Positions 32,843 to 41,050 of a stretch of DNA of 64,000 nt are shown piece after piece (within the stretch, counting starts at the first letter, position 1; the number at the start of each line of letters is the position of its first letter). The notes beneath the pieces were generated by a model. The model saw only the letters and a program-made list of their open reading frames with translations. It was not told the DNA's origin and ran no database searches. A program made the translations under genes and the position numbers. Origin of the DNA: Sporomusa termitida (GTDB lineage: Bacteria > Bacillota > Negativicutes > Sporomusales > Sporomusaceae); contig NZ_CP036259.1 of assembly GCF_007641255.1 (NCBI RefSeq), positions 4,714,501 through 4,778,500 on the forward strand, written 5' to 3'.

Positions 32843-33178
32843 ATGAAAATCGGTCTGCTCTGTTTTGGTATTATCCTGTTACTGACGCAGAGCGCAGCGG
32901 CGGAAATATCGCCAATTATCTGGTCAGAATCAATTCGCACTGCGCCGCCGAAACCAGTCAAAGAATGGATTAATCTTGACAATCATATGATTTTAAAATC
33001 TGACCGCAGCCTCTCAATCAATCTGAGTGAGCATTCACCACTAAAATCGATTGAATTGCGCCTGGATGATAATGAATACTTACATTTAAATAAACAGGAT
33101 TTCCTTTTCAAGATTCAACTTTCAGATAAAATCACCCGGATTATTGATATCCCGTTCGGTGAACATAAATTTAATTAG
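32843..33178 (+). CDS. Small exported protein of unknown function
   Basis: The 111-residue protein begins with a signal peptide (MKIGLLCFGIILLLTQSAAA, cleavage near AAAE). The mature part is hydrophilic with alternating beta-like stretches (HLNKQDFLFKIQLSDK). AAAGGAGG precedes the ATG. No family is recognised. It ends just before the first R2 repeat. Confidence 0.65.
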   Translation: MKIGLLCFGIILLLTQSAAAEISPIIWSESIRTAPPKPVKEWINLDNHMILKSDRSLSINLSEHSPLKSIELRLDDNEYLHLNKQDFLFKIQLSDKITRIIDIPFGEHKFN

Positions 33179-33273
33179 AAAAATTGGCTTATGCACTCGT
33201 CTTTTAGGACGCAGCCAGAAGCCTTACCTTTTTTTATCCGGTGTCATAGAAATTCTGCTGGGGTTAGAAAAAG
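33175..33273 (+). repeat. Dispersed structured repeat R2, copy 1
   Basis: The sequence ATTAGAAAAATTGGCTTATG...TTTAGGACGC, a CAGAAGCCT block, then ATTCTGCTGGGGTTAGAAAA is shared with the copies at 36121-36245 and, for its second half, 56092-56170. It lies in an intergenic region and ends beside a terminator. Confidence 0.6.
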
Positions 33274-33309
33274 AAGTCCAAAGCGATAACACGTCAGGAC
33301 TTCTTTTTG
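33268..33309. terminator. Bidirectional terminator
   Basis: AAAAAGAAGTCC pairs with GGACTTCTTTTT around an 18-base loop. It serves the plus-strand region and the minus-strand nuclease gene. Confidence 0.7.
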
Positions 33310-33310
33310 T

Positions 33311-34069
33311 TCAATGACCAAAATACTTTAATGTCTTTTCAAAAACCTGACCCAACATTTCTTCACCTGGCATTTGGTTAGCATTAACAAATTCCAAATC
33401 AAAAGTAATATTATCCAATTTGATAAAAGGTACCATTTCATGATGGGTTTGTAAAAATACCGGCTCGGCAAAAGAGTGAACAATCTTTTCCTGTTCGGTA
33501 CCGGCGCTATTTCGTTCTTTGCCATAATAATCAAAAACACCCTGAACAGAGTCCACACAATTGCCGTTCTCATCGTATAAAAAAGTATATTTGGGATTTG
33601 CATTCATTTGAATCATTTCGTCACCTAAGCCGGCCTGCTCTTTCGCCGCTTTAACCCAGGCCGCATCCACGTTAATCCGGATATTACTTATAACAGGCTC
33701 CCAAATTCCGGCAGTCAGCGGCGCCAAAAGCTCATACAGAATAATACCGGCGTTTGCTGCCATATCTTTAACATCTTTCTTATATACCGGCTGAGTCACA
33801 ATAACACCCATAACCTGTCCTGGAATATCTCTTACAATCCGCAAGAAGGAAAATAATTCACCCAGACTTACCTGCTCTTTCGCCTGAATAAGTATTTTAT
33901 AGATAATATCACCATCGGTAAACTCCCAATATATGTCGGCTTCATGGGTTTCTGTCCGGCCTTCGATCACAGCGTTGTACTGAGCCTTAATAGTTTTAAT
34001 GGCAGCTGCACCGGCGATTGCTGCATACATATCATAAACAGCCTGCTGATAGATGTTTTGGGTTGTCAA
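33311..34069 (-). CDS. Mrr-like restriction-endonuclease-fold protein
   Basis: The first 130 residues have a PD-(D/E)xK nuclease pattern: HEADIYWEFTDG (Asp), then YKILIQAKEQ, where Q-A-K matches the family (E/Q)-x-K. VTQPVYKKDVKDMAANAGII, typical of Mrr_cat, follows. The C-terminal 120 residues have no recognisable domain. No methyltransferase or specificity gene is adjacent, so a classical restriction system is not supported. The role could be defence or DNA repair. Confidence 0.6.
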   Translation of the reverse strand: MTTQNIYQQAVYDMYAAIAGAAAIKTIKAQYNAVIEGRTETHEADIYWEFTDGDIIYKILIQAKEQVSLGELFSFLRIVRDIPGQVMGVIVTQPVYKKDVKDMAANAGIILYELLAPLTAGIWEPVISNIRINVDAAWVKAAKEQAGLGDEMIQMNANPKYTFLYDENGNCVDSVQGVFDYYGKERNSAGTEQEKIVHSFAEPVFLQTHHEMVPFIKLDNITFDLEFVNANQMPGEEMLGQVFEKTLKYFGH

Positions 34070-34145
34070 TATAACACCACCATACTGATTAATTGCCTAT
34101 TATATATATTTTACCGCCATTTAAGTATAAATACAACGTTTCTGC

Positions 34146-35117
34146 TTATTCTTGTGCCCATTCCTCACTTAACCGATATATATCCCGTCTTAAGGTGGCG
34201 CTCCGATTAAAGCTACCCGGTAGTGCCTTGTCTTCCTCCCGGATAAATTGTTCAGTTTTTGCGCTTAAATTATCCAGATAATGCAGGATTTCCGCTTCCA
34301 GGATCATCGGTTCCACCGGACTGCCCCACTCAGCCTGCCCATGATGGGAATAAATACAGTGTTTAAGGATTAAGCAAAGCTCTGCCTCCAGATTAAATTT
34401 CCTGCACGCCTGTTCAACCAGCTCCATCCCCAAATAAATATGGCGCAGGAGTTTTCCCGCTTTTGTAAAACCAACCGGCAGCCCCAAAGCATCCACTTCA
34501 ATCTCACGGACCTTGCCAATATCGTGAAATAGAGCTGCAGCCAGTAAGATATCCTTTTTGACCCTGGGGTTACGAACACAATAGTCCAGAGCAGTTGTCG
34601 CGACCTCCACTGTATGCTGGAGCAAGCCTCCGATACAGGCATGGTGGTTCTTGACTGCACCGGGATGGCGCTTAAACCTCTCGACAAACTCTTTATCATC
34701 AATAAAGACATAGTTAAGTATTTGCTTTAATGATTTACACTCCACGCCGGCAATGATTGCCGTCAATGCCTCATACAACTGTCCGATATCCTGTGATGCC
34801 ATCATGCCCAGCGTGTTTAGCGCCTCATCGATCTCCTGGCGCGAGGGGATAGCAACACTATCAATAATTAGCTGCGGAGCCTCTTTGAAGTGATCAAGGG
34901 TGGCTTCAATATACAATACCAGGTTTTGCTGCAAAATCTGTGAGTACTCGCCCGATATATCCCAGAACTTAGCAGGCACATCAAAGCTATGATCGCTAAT
35001 ATAACAATCACCATAGGTCTTGCCGTTTTTTGCGGTTTTAAGCTCAAATCGCGAAACACGGTATATCCCCGCCAAGCGGGCCCCTTTCGGATTCCTGACC
35101 AATTCACCAAGCTTCAT
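34146..35117 (-). CDS. yhaM: 3'-5' exoribonuclease YhaM-like (OB fold plus HD)
   Basis: The 323-residue protein has an N-terminal OB-fold nucleic-acid-binding domain (YRVSRFELKTAKNGKTYGDC) and a central HD domain (HHACIGGLLQHTVEVATTAL, then LLAAALFHDIGKVREIEV and HCIYSHHG). This is the YhaM arrangement. It would degrade RNA from the 3' end in the cytoplasm. AAGGAGAATTACG precedes the ATG. Confidence 0.9.
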   Translation of the reverse strand: MKLGELVRNPKGARLAGIYRVSRFELKTAKNGKTYGDCYISDHSFDVPAKFWDISGEYSQILQQNLVLYIEATLDHFKEAPQLIIDSVAIPSRQEIDEALNTLGMMASQDIGQLYEALTAIIAGVECKSLKQILNYVFIDDKEFVERFKRHPGAVKNHHACIGGLLQHTVEVATTALDYCVRNPRVKKDILLAAALFHDIGKVREIEVDALGLPVGFTKAGKLLRHIYLGMELVEQACRKFNLEAELCLILKHCIYSHHGQAEWGSPVEPMILEAEILHYLDNLSAKTEQFIREEDKALPGSFNRSATLRRDIYRLSEEWAQE

Positions 35118-35433
35118 CGTAATTCTCCTTCACCGGTAGTCTGCTTTCTGCTTAAACAGCAGGAAATACTTAAATATTCTGCTGCGGACAGACAAACTCC
35201 TGTCAAACAACAGGGAACGCCTGCTAATACAGAAAATTTCCTGCAGCTTCCGGCTAACCCACATGCTTACTACAACATATTTGAAGATTATAGCAACTAC
35301 CTTTACAAGCAATGGCTATAAATATGGTCAGGGCAATCATGCAATACAAATTTTTGAATAATCCACAGCTAAATTACACATTTATATAGTAGGGTACTAT
35401 TATCCCGATAATGTTATTTAAGGGGGTCATACA

Positions 35434-35577
35434 ATGGGCGGGAGAACTCTTGATCAGTTTCGTAGCCGTCAGCGGGCTAAATCTAAAGGATCGCAATCAA
35501 CGCAACAAACACCTAAAACTGCTGACGATTATCAACACAAGCACACTAAGCCTACCCAAAACCCGGAAGAAGTCTAG
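35434..35577 (+). CDS. Small hydrophilic orphan protein
   Basis: The 47-residue peptide MGGRTLDQFRSRQRAKSKGS... is rich in Gln, Thr, Lys and Ser with no hydrophobic segment. AAGGGGG lies 8 bases upstream. Its composition resembles the peptides at 50.4 and 53.7 kb and small spore-associated proteins, but no motif proves this. A terminator follows at 35616-35646. Confidence 0.55.
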   Translation: MGGRTLDQFRSRQRAKSKGSQSTQQTPKTADDYQHKHTKPTQNPEEV

Positions 35578-35615
35578 CATCAACTATATTGACAACTTTC
35601 CGTTTTTGTTACAGC

Positions 35616-35646
35616 AAATGGACCTCCGCCCCGCGGAGGTCCATTT
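35616..35646 (+). terminator. Terminator
   Basis: AAATGGACCTCCG pairs perfectly with CGGAGGTCCATTT. Confidence 0.7.
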
Positions 35647-35768
35647 ACCTGTAGTTGCCAAAACAGATTCATATGTTTTGGCCGGTACTGTCCCCCTCCT
35701 CCAGCCAATTTATTCACCTTTCACCAGCTATGCTAATATAATATACCAATAAATATAAGGGGGGTATT

Positions 35769-35996
35769 ATGTTGGCTTCCTACGATAAAATTATAAAATA
35801 TATTGTAGAAAAATTTCAGCAGGCTCTTTATCCTTTGCAAGAGATAACAAAAAATCAAGAAATTATTATTGCCCAAAATAAGCAAATAATCGATTTACTG
35901 GCAACTCTAAGTAATAGTCGTGAGCATGATACGGTGCAAGAAGATGTAGTGATCAGTGAAACAGCCGTTAAACCGGAAGCGCCCATAGAAGCTTAA
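35769..35996 (+). CDS. Small coiled-coil protein
   Basis: The 75-residue protein has a heptad-like helix (IIKYIVEKFQQALYPLQEIT, then NQEIIIAQNKQIIDLLATLS) and an acidic tail. AAGGGGGGTATT precedes the ATG. No family is recognised. Confidence 0.6.
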   Translation: MLASYDKIIKYIVEKFQQALYPLQEITKNQEIIIAQNKQIIDLLATLSNSREHDTVQEDVVISETAVKPEAPIEA

Positions 35997-36120
35997 ACAG
36001 CTTATACAAAGACCACTTCCAAGAATTCAGTTTGCCGAAAATTCCGGAACAATGTCATTCTGACAAGCAGCTAAATCGTTTGTGAGACTGTTAAAATCGC
36101 TTCCCGAGGTGTTGCAAATG

Positions 36121-36245
36121 ATTAGAAAAACTTGGCTTATGCCAAGTCCTTTAGGACGCCAGCAGAAGCCTAAGCTTTTTCTTAGCCCTTAGATCATAGT
36201 CCCGGAATTTTTATAAATTCTGATGGGGTAAAGAAAACACGGCTG
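36121..36245 (+). repeat. Dispersed structured repeat R2, copy 2 (fullest)
   Basis: Four stem-loops are visible: CTTGGC/GCCAAG, TCCT/AGGA, CTAAG/CTTAG and GAATTT/AAATTC, followed by TGATGGGGTAAAGAAAAC. It shares its first half with copy 1 and its second half with copy 3. It lies alone in an 850-base intergenic stretch. It could be an RNA element; I do not recognise a known riboswitch. Confidence 0.6.
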
Positions 36246-36385
36246 GCGCCGAGCCTTGGCGAAAGCGTAAGCCGATGTTGCCCTTATCCAGGGAAAGTTA
36301 TACTTTCTATCCTGAAAAATAACATTTTTTATTCTTTGCTGGTGCCGTTGTAACGGCATGGCTGTCTATCAGGATAAAAAATAGG

Positions 36386-36414
36386 CGGGTATAAATCCGC
36401 CTATTTCTTATGCC
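36386..36414 (-). terminator. Terminator for the short minus-strand ORF
   Basis: AATAGGCGG pairs with CCGCCTATT and is followed on the minus strand by TTTTTTATCC. Confidence 0.55.
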
Positions 36415-36468
36415 TTGCTACAACTATGGACAAACAACAAAACTATTCTAGCAGTTTGTAGCCTGTCC

Positions 36469-36561
36469 TTACTTAAAGATTGCTGAAATCGAATTACAAA
36501 TCGTATAAATTGTAAGCAACGCTGTAAAAATTACGATTGGATGATTGCGAAATCGAATCAA
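36469..36561 (-). CDS. Short hydrophobic peptide
   Basis: The 30-residue frame (MIRFRNHPIVIFTALLTIYT...) has a TTG start, GAGGTGAT upstream, one hydrophobic helix and a following terminator. No family is recognised. It could be a small membrane regulator. Confidence 0.35.
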   Translation of the reverse strand: MIRFRNHPIVIFTALLTIYTICNSISAIFK

Positions 36562-36853
36562 GCTACTGATCACCTCACATTGTTTTGCTACTCCATACTA
36601 TTCCCCGTTTGTAAGTATGCTAAACAACTGTGAGCATAAAATTTTTGTTAAGCAAGTGGGTTTTTCTTAATGTAAGATTGACTAATAGGTAACAACGGTC
36701 AGGCCTGCCAGTTACTTCCGCCTTTACAGCGGTCGCTTATCCGGACTCGTGGCAGCTCTGCGGTAAATTAAATCACCCGGCACTGAATGATAATTTTTTT
36801 TAAAAAAGGGTAAAAAAAATTTACCAGGGAACACTAGCTCTGAGGTGATTAAT

Positions 36854-37048
36854 ATGAAAAAGTCTGTTGAAGAGCAGAAGCTTGACGCAAAAATGCCGGC
36901 AGGGTATGGTCCGAATAATCCTGAACCATTATCCCTGAGGGAATCTGAACTTCCAAAAGAAAAAAATACTCATCAGCCAACTTCACAGTATAATACCACA
37001 CCCGATGTTAACCCCACTGCCAAGTTGGTAAATAGAACGGAACCATAA
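36854..37048 (+). CDS. Small proline-rich hydrophilic protein
   Basis: The 64-residue peptide MKKSVEEQKLDAKMPAGYGP... is disordered in composition (Pro, Asn, Glu, Lys). GAGGTGAT precedes the ATG at 36854. A strong hairpin at 37048-37087 (ACCGGGCTATTA with TAATAGCCCGGT) terminates it. Function unknown. Confidence 0.6.
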   Translation: MKKSVEEQKLDAKMPAGYGPNNPEPLSLRESELPKEKNTHQPTSQYNTTPDVNPTAKLVNRTEP

Positions 37049-37087
37049 CCGGGCTATTAAAATATCGAATAATTTAATAGCCCGGTT
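37048..37087 (+). terminator. Terminator
   Basis: A 12-base perfect stem closes the preceding small gene. A second hairpin (CGCCGT with ACGGCG) lies at 37176-37205. The rest of the 400-base gap shows nothing else. Confidence 0.75.
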
Positions 37088-37451
37088 CATTGCCCGGCCT
37101 CCCGGACCGATGCCTCCGGTAGTATAATTGTTTGGCGGCTGGTAAAACTAACACCAACTTCTCTCTCCTTTTTTAAGCGCCGTTCATCCTGGACGGCGTT
37201 ATTTTACTGTCTATTGACTATGAAGCGCATCGCATGCAGCCCACAAGAATGCCACAACAATAAACAAAGGTCTTGTTTATTAATTGTTTACAATTTATAC
37301 AGGCTTTTTGTTCAGTTCCCTAATAAATAAAAAGAGCCCCTCAGGGCCTAGACAGAAATACAAAATTGACCAGATCACATAAAGAAGTCTATCCCACACA
37401 TACTATATAGGGATAGTTAACCTCACTACAACAGAACAGGAGGCGGGCGCT

Positions 37452-37544
37452 ATGACAACAATAGCAATTGCAGTATTAATTGTGATCGGTATATGTTTCT
37501 TAGCTGTCACGTACTTCGAAAGAGTATCCTATCCCTGGCAGTAA
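37452..37544 (+). CDS. Thirty-residue membrane peptide
   Basis: MTTIAIAVLIVIGICFLAVT is one membrane helix, followed by YFERVSYPWQ. CAGGAGGCGG precedes the ATG and a perfect hairpin terminator (GGAGGGCTTA with TAAGCCCTCC, 37555-37580) follows. The size and clean signals support a real gene of unknown role. Confidence 0.55.
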   Translation: MTTIAIAVLIVIGICFLAVTYFERVSYPWQ

Positions 37545-37617
37545 ATTTTGCCGTTTGGAGGGCTTACGTAAGCCCTCCAAAATTAATTCATTAATGCTGT
37601 AACCCAGGGCTGTTCGT

Positions 37618-38283
37618 TTAAAATTCAGCACTATTAATAATTTGATGAAAATAGTTAACCTCTTCCGGTGATATATTGGAATGGGCATAATCCGATCTTA
37701 CACAGTCCTTAATCAGGATTTCGTTATAGCTGCTACAGTTGTACGCTACGCTGGTGCTAATTATTTCCTGGAGCAATGCTGTGGCCGGTTCAATAGCTGC
37801 CGCTGGTGTTGCCGGATCTTTTATGACTGTAACCAGATATTCAGCCCGCATAGCATGATGCATTTCTGCAACAATTGCCGAATCGAGAATTCTATAACCT
37901 AGACTTTGTGAAAGACAGATATAGGTCCGGCAACTTGCCGGTCGATCTTTGTAAACAAGACATCTTGCCAGGCCATCCAAATGCCGGCATTTCTTATGTC
38001 CTGCAACCAGGAATACCTCCAGTTTATTGTTCCCGACATCAACAAACAACTTGGAAACTATGCGTTCGACCTTGCCTTTAGCAATTTTCTTAGCACTGAC
38101 ACTATCCATATTGATTTTGAATCTGCCTTTACAACAATGCTGTTTGCAGATATTACAAGGCAACGGATTTTCAGTCAAAAACGCATCGACAGCATCAAAA
38201 AAATCCTGCACAGTAGATCCGGGCGTTAACCCCACAAGATCCACCTCATTTTCTTTGTTAAAAATCAGCTTCAGTTTGACCAT
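37618..38283 (-). CDS. YkgJ-family cysteine cluster protein
   Basis: The 221-residue protein has the zinc- or iron-chelating cysteine cluster CNICKQHCCKGRFKINMD near residue 42. It is completed by CRHLDGLARCLVYKDRPASC, then RTYIC around residue 110-130. The family binds a metal and has no settled function. Helical C-terminal 90 residues follow. Confidence 0.8.
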   Translation of the reverse strand: MVKLKLIFNKENEVDLVGLTPGSTVQDFFDAVDAFLTENPLPCNICKQHCCKGRFKINMDSVSAKKIAKGKVERIVSKLFVDVGNNKLEVFLVAGHKKCRHLDGLARCLVYKDRPASCRTYICLSQSLGYRILDSAIVAEMHHAMRAEYLVTVIKDPATPAAAIEPATALLQEIISTSVAYNCSSYNEILIKDCVRSDYAHSNISPEEVNYFHQIINSAEF

Positions 38284-38602
38284 TCCTTTCTAAAACCGGA
38301 TGATAATAATTCTTTTCCGGCACCGCTATGAGCCAATAAAGATATGGACTATCTTCTCTTTTAAATCGCTAATTCCTTTAAATCAAAAAACCGTCCACCC
38401 AAGGGGAAGACGGAGAGCAAGGAGAACAGTTCTATAGTTACAGAACGATTACCGTTCTGAGTTATATATTTATCATAACCACCAAATTTTAGAATTAGTT
38501 TAGAATGAAATTTAATCTTACGAATTAAAATTAGCAAATGATAGACAAAAATAAATAGCGAGAATATAATGAAAATAGAAATAATATAAGGAGGATACGA
38601 TT

Positions 38603-38821
38603 ATGCTAAAAGATTATCCTGCTACTCAATTATTTCTTATATCGTTGGTGGTATTATTGATTTTGATCTTTATTACTCCTTTTATAAGGGAATGGCACGT
38701 TTGGGCCTTACTGCTAGACAGCCTGAAATTTATAGTAAAAGTTATCTGTGGCTTTTTCTTACTCTGTACAATTGTGATTGACGGTGAATCTATCTTCGCA
38801 AAAATAAAATCACATCGCTAA
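38603..38821 (+). CDS. Small membrane protein
   Basis: The 72-residue protein has two membrane helices (LFLISLVVLLILIFITPFI and LKFIVKVICGFFLLCTIVI). AAGGAGGATACG precedes the ATG. No family is recognised. The 318-base gap before it shows no further feature beyond an A/T-rich promoter region. Confidence 0.6.
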   Translation: MLKDYPATQLFLISLVVLLILIFITPFIREWHVWALLLDSLKFIVKVICGFFLLCTIVIDGESIFAKIKSHR

Positions 38822-38888
38822 ATAGAGCTGCCGATAGTGCAGCTCTTATTCATTAATTACAAATTATGTTAATCTAAGAAAATGCAAC

Positions 38889-39017
38889 TTATGTACGCTC
38901 TGTTTTAAGCGCTTCTAACTCCTTAATGATATTAGGCAATTCCGCCAACAATTCCTCTAGTTCTTCTTCACTCATGTTTACACTATCCAGATTATTACTT
39001 TCGGCACCAGCTATCAC
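38889..39017 (-). CDS. Small acidic helical protein
   Basis: The 42-residue frame starts at a GTG with GGGGGTG 3 bases upstream and reads MIAGAESNNLDSVNMSEEEL followed by EELLAELPNIIKELEALK. It is an acidic amphipathic helix. An internal ATG would give 28 residues. Function unknown. Confidence 0.45.
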   Translation of the reverse strand: MIAGAESNNLDSVNMSEEELEELLAELPNIIKELEALKTERT

Positions 39018-39053
39018 TAACACCCCCAGTAAAGTTTCATTTTTAATTAAAAA

Positions 39054-39087
39054 TTGCCAGGATTACACATTGTGTGCAACCTGGCAA
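39054..39087. terminator. Hairpin terminator
   Basis: TTGCCAGG pairs with CCTGGCAA, with further inner pairing ACACA/TGTGT. Confidence 0.55.
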
Positions 39088-39214
39088 TCATAGATGTTAA
39101 CAATCTTTAGACCCATGGCTTTGCGTCCCTTCCTTTTAGAAGGTTTGCTCTGATATATTTATTTCCTTATAAAGAATTATAAACGAAAACCGTCCGCCTG
39201 ACAACCCTCTCCCT

Positions 39215-39253
39215 ATAATTTAACCCTCTGCCATTCGCAGAGGGTTAAATTAT
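39215..39253 (-). terminator. Terminator of the cotJ operon
   Basis: TAATTTAACCCTCTGC pairs perfectly with GCAGAGGGTTAAATTA, 20 bases after the cotJC stop. Confidence 0.75.
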
Positions 39254-39275
39254 AGTTTATGTTACATAGGTTGTG

Positions 39276-39875
39276 TCATTCACAGCCACATTTATGCCCG
39301 TTCCACAAATGCTTGCTCTTGCACATCCATTCCTGCACATCATTTAAGGTCTCGCCAAACCGCTGGAAATGAACAACCTCCCGTTGCCACAAGAAGCGGA
39401 GGGTATCTTTAACACAAGGGTCATCCGTACAGGCAATTAGATGCTCGTAGGTCACCCTTGCTTTCTGTTCTGCGGCCATATCCTCAGTTAAGTCGGCGAT
39501 TGGATCACCAAGACAGGCAATGTACGAGGCACACCAAGGTATACCGTTGGCATCGGTCCAGAACAGACCATGATTATGCTGTACATATTGACCTTCCCAG
39601 CCAGCCGCTTTAAAATCTTCACAAGTTGCACCGTCAACCAGTTTATATACCATAGCAGCAATCATTTCCATATGAGCCAGTTCTTCTGTTCCAATATCTG
39701 TCAATAGAGCTTTTGCTTTATCTGTAGGCATACTATAGCGTTGATTCAGATACCGCAGGGAAGCCCCCAGCTCACCGTCAGGCCCTCCATACTGAGTAAT
39801 AACCATTTTGGCAAATTTTACATCCGGGCAGGTGACGCGTACAGGATGTTCCAGTTTCTTTTCATATATCCACAT
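39276..39875 (-). CDS. cotJC: Spore coat protein CotJC (manganese-catalase family)
   Basis: The 199-residue protein starts MWIYEKKLEHPVRVTCPD. It has the di-manganese ferritin-like residues expected of the family (GASLRYLNQRYSM, then IGTEELAHMEMIAAMVYKL and REVVHFQRFGE). CotJC is an inner coat component with catalase homology. AGGGGAGCA lies 10 bases before the ATG; a GTG two codons upstream is the alternative. It is the last gene of the cotJ operon and direct evidence of sporulation ability. Confidence 0.9.
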   Translation of the reverse strand: MWIYEKKLEHPVRVTCPDVKFAKMVITQYGGPDGELGASLRYLNQRYSMPTDKAKALLTDIGTEELAHMEMIAAMVYKLVDGATCEDFKAAGWEGQYVQHNHGLFWTDANGIPWCASYIACLGDPIADLTEDMAAEQKARVTYEHLIACTDDPCVKDTLRFLWQREVVHFQRFGETLNDVQEWMCKSKHLWNGHKCGCE

Positions 39876-39899
39876 ATCCACTGCTCCCCTATCACATAA

Positions 39900-40157
39900 T
39901 TATAATTCCCAAGGCCATGGTCCTTGGACCCATTGCCAGGGTTCCTCGGATAAGCCGCCAAAACCAAAATTTAGAAGCGGTCCAAATTCAGCCTCATATC
40001 TTTCCTTATGCTTTTGTAACATTTCTACAGCACAGTTAAAATCATTAATTGCATCACGGTCACAGGGATGGGTGTCAAGATAAAGATTAAGTTCAACAGC
40101 TACAAACTCCATCTCCTGAACTTTTCTAAGCATTGCCCGCTGTTTATCATAGTTCAC
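39900..40157 (-). CDS. cotJB: Spore coat protein CotJB
   Basis: The 85-residue protein has the CotJB pattern: LRKVQEMEFVAVELNLYLDT, then HPCDRDAINDFNCAVEMLQK, ending in a W-P-W tail (WQWVQGPWPWEL). The start is GTG with GGAGGTG upstream. It lies between cotJA and cotJC with short spacers. Confidence 0.9.
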   Translation of the reverse strand: MNYDKQRAMLRKVQEMEFVAVELNLYLDTHPCDRDAINDFNCAVEMLQKHKERYEAEFGPLLNFGFGGLSEEPWQWVQGPWPWEL

Positions 40158-40181
40158 TTACTTTACACCTCCATGTTTAAT

Positions 40182-40502
40182 CTATTTGGGTATTGCGTAG
40201 GCACCCCAAAGCTCGGGAAACAGCGTGCCCTTGACAAGCGCTTCAGACGGGGTAAATGCTTTTTCATAATATTGCCACGGGACATACGAGTGAGCCAGCA
40301 TAATACAGTCCGGCAGATCACCGTCCATGTCTGGTCTGCATTCTAGACCTGCCATATCGCACATATCCATGTTATGATCTATATCTTCGACCAGATCATC
40401 GCTCTCACACATATCGTCCAGATCGTGAAGCTCATCCTTCATTTTCATACCTTTAGCTTTTGCGCGTTCTTCATCGACTTCATTCCGGGTCTTTTTTCTC
40501 AC
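40182..40502 (-). CDS. cotJA: Spore coat protein CotJA-like with acidic extension
   Basis: The C-terminal 40 residues, LAHSYVPWQYYEKAFTPSEA then LVKGTLFPELWGAY, are the CotJA core. The first 60 residues are a long charged extension (MRKKTRNEVDEERAKAKGMK, then DDMCESDDLVEDIDHNMDMC) longer than in Bacillus CotJA. The GTG start has GAGGAGG upstream. It opens the operon, which is probably under mother-cell sigma control. Confidence 0.85.
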   Translation of the reverse strand: MRKKTRNEVDEERAKAKGMKMKDELHDLDDMCESDDLVEDIDHNMDMCDMAGLECRPDMDGDLPDCIMLAHSYVPWQYYEKAFTPSEALVKGTLFPELWGAYAIPK

Positions 40503-40580
40503 AAAGAAAGCCTCCTCTCAATTAACCTATTGTATTTTATGTGAAGCTAACAAAAAACGTCACCTTATTGTCACAAAAAA

Positions 40581-40607
40581 ATCCGGCAGGTCCAAAACCT
40601 GCCGGAT
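40581..40607 (-). terminator. Terminator of the PspC-domain gene
   Basis: ATCCGGCAGGT pairs with ACCTGCCGGAT and is followed by TTTTTTTG on the minus strand. Confidence 0.8.
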
Positions 40608-40618
40608 CAACCGCAATA

Positions 40619-40894
40619 TTAGGAAACAGGCATTATTAGAAAGGCCAGAATGTATAAAACAATGCCGGCTCCACGATACAGAACAGACAAGGCCCATGCC
40701 AGACGGATTAACGTAACATCTAAGCCGGTATAAGCGCTAAAACCGGCGCACACCCCCAGAACCATACCATGTTGCTGATCAAGAGCCAGTTGCTGATGAA
40801 TGCCGGCCGACTCTGGTGCACCAGCACCCTGAATAAACTGCCACACAGTCAAACCACTGAAAAGATATGCACCGGCCCGGATTAGCCAAATCAT
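40619..40894 (-). CDS. PspC-domain small membrane protein
   Basis: The C-terminal 45 residues (LGVCAGFSAYTGLDVTLIRL then LYRGAGIVLYILAFLIMPV) are a PspC domain. An extra N-terminal helix (LIRAGAYLFSGLTVWQF) precedes it, giving 91 residues. PspC proteins act in envelope stress, but here no other psp gene is close. Confidence 0.85.
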   Translation of the reverse strand: MIWLIRAGAYLFSGLTVWQFIQGAGAPESAGIHQQLALDQQHGMVLGVCAGFSAYTGLDVTLIRLAWALSVLYRGAGIVLYILAFLIMPVS

Positions 40895-41050
40895 AAGAAA
40901 AGGCCCCCTTTACAGAAATGCCTGCTACGACCGGCGGCTTACCCTTGCAAGCCGCCAAATTTGTCAGACAATTCCATCACTAAATTAATGAATAGAAAAA
41001 TCATTTCATTAGTAATTATTACCGTAAAGGTAAGCCTTTAAACACGATAT

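Noticed and set aside
38395-38460. Possible riboswitch (AACCGTCCACCC, AGACGGAGAGCAAGGAG) and a LexA-like GAAC...GTTC palindrome
   Set aside because: No known riboswitch core could be matched, and the GAAC-GTTC spacing is 7 rather than 4 bases.
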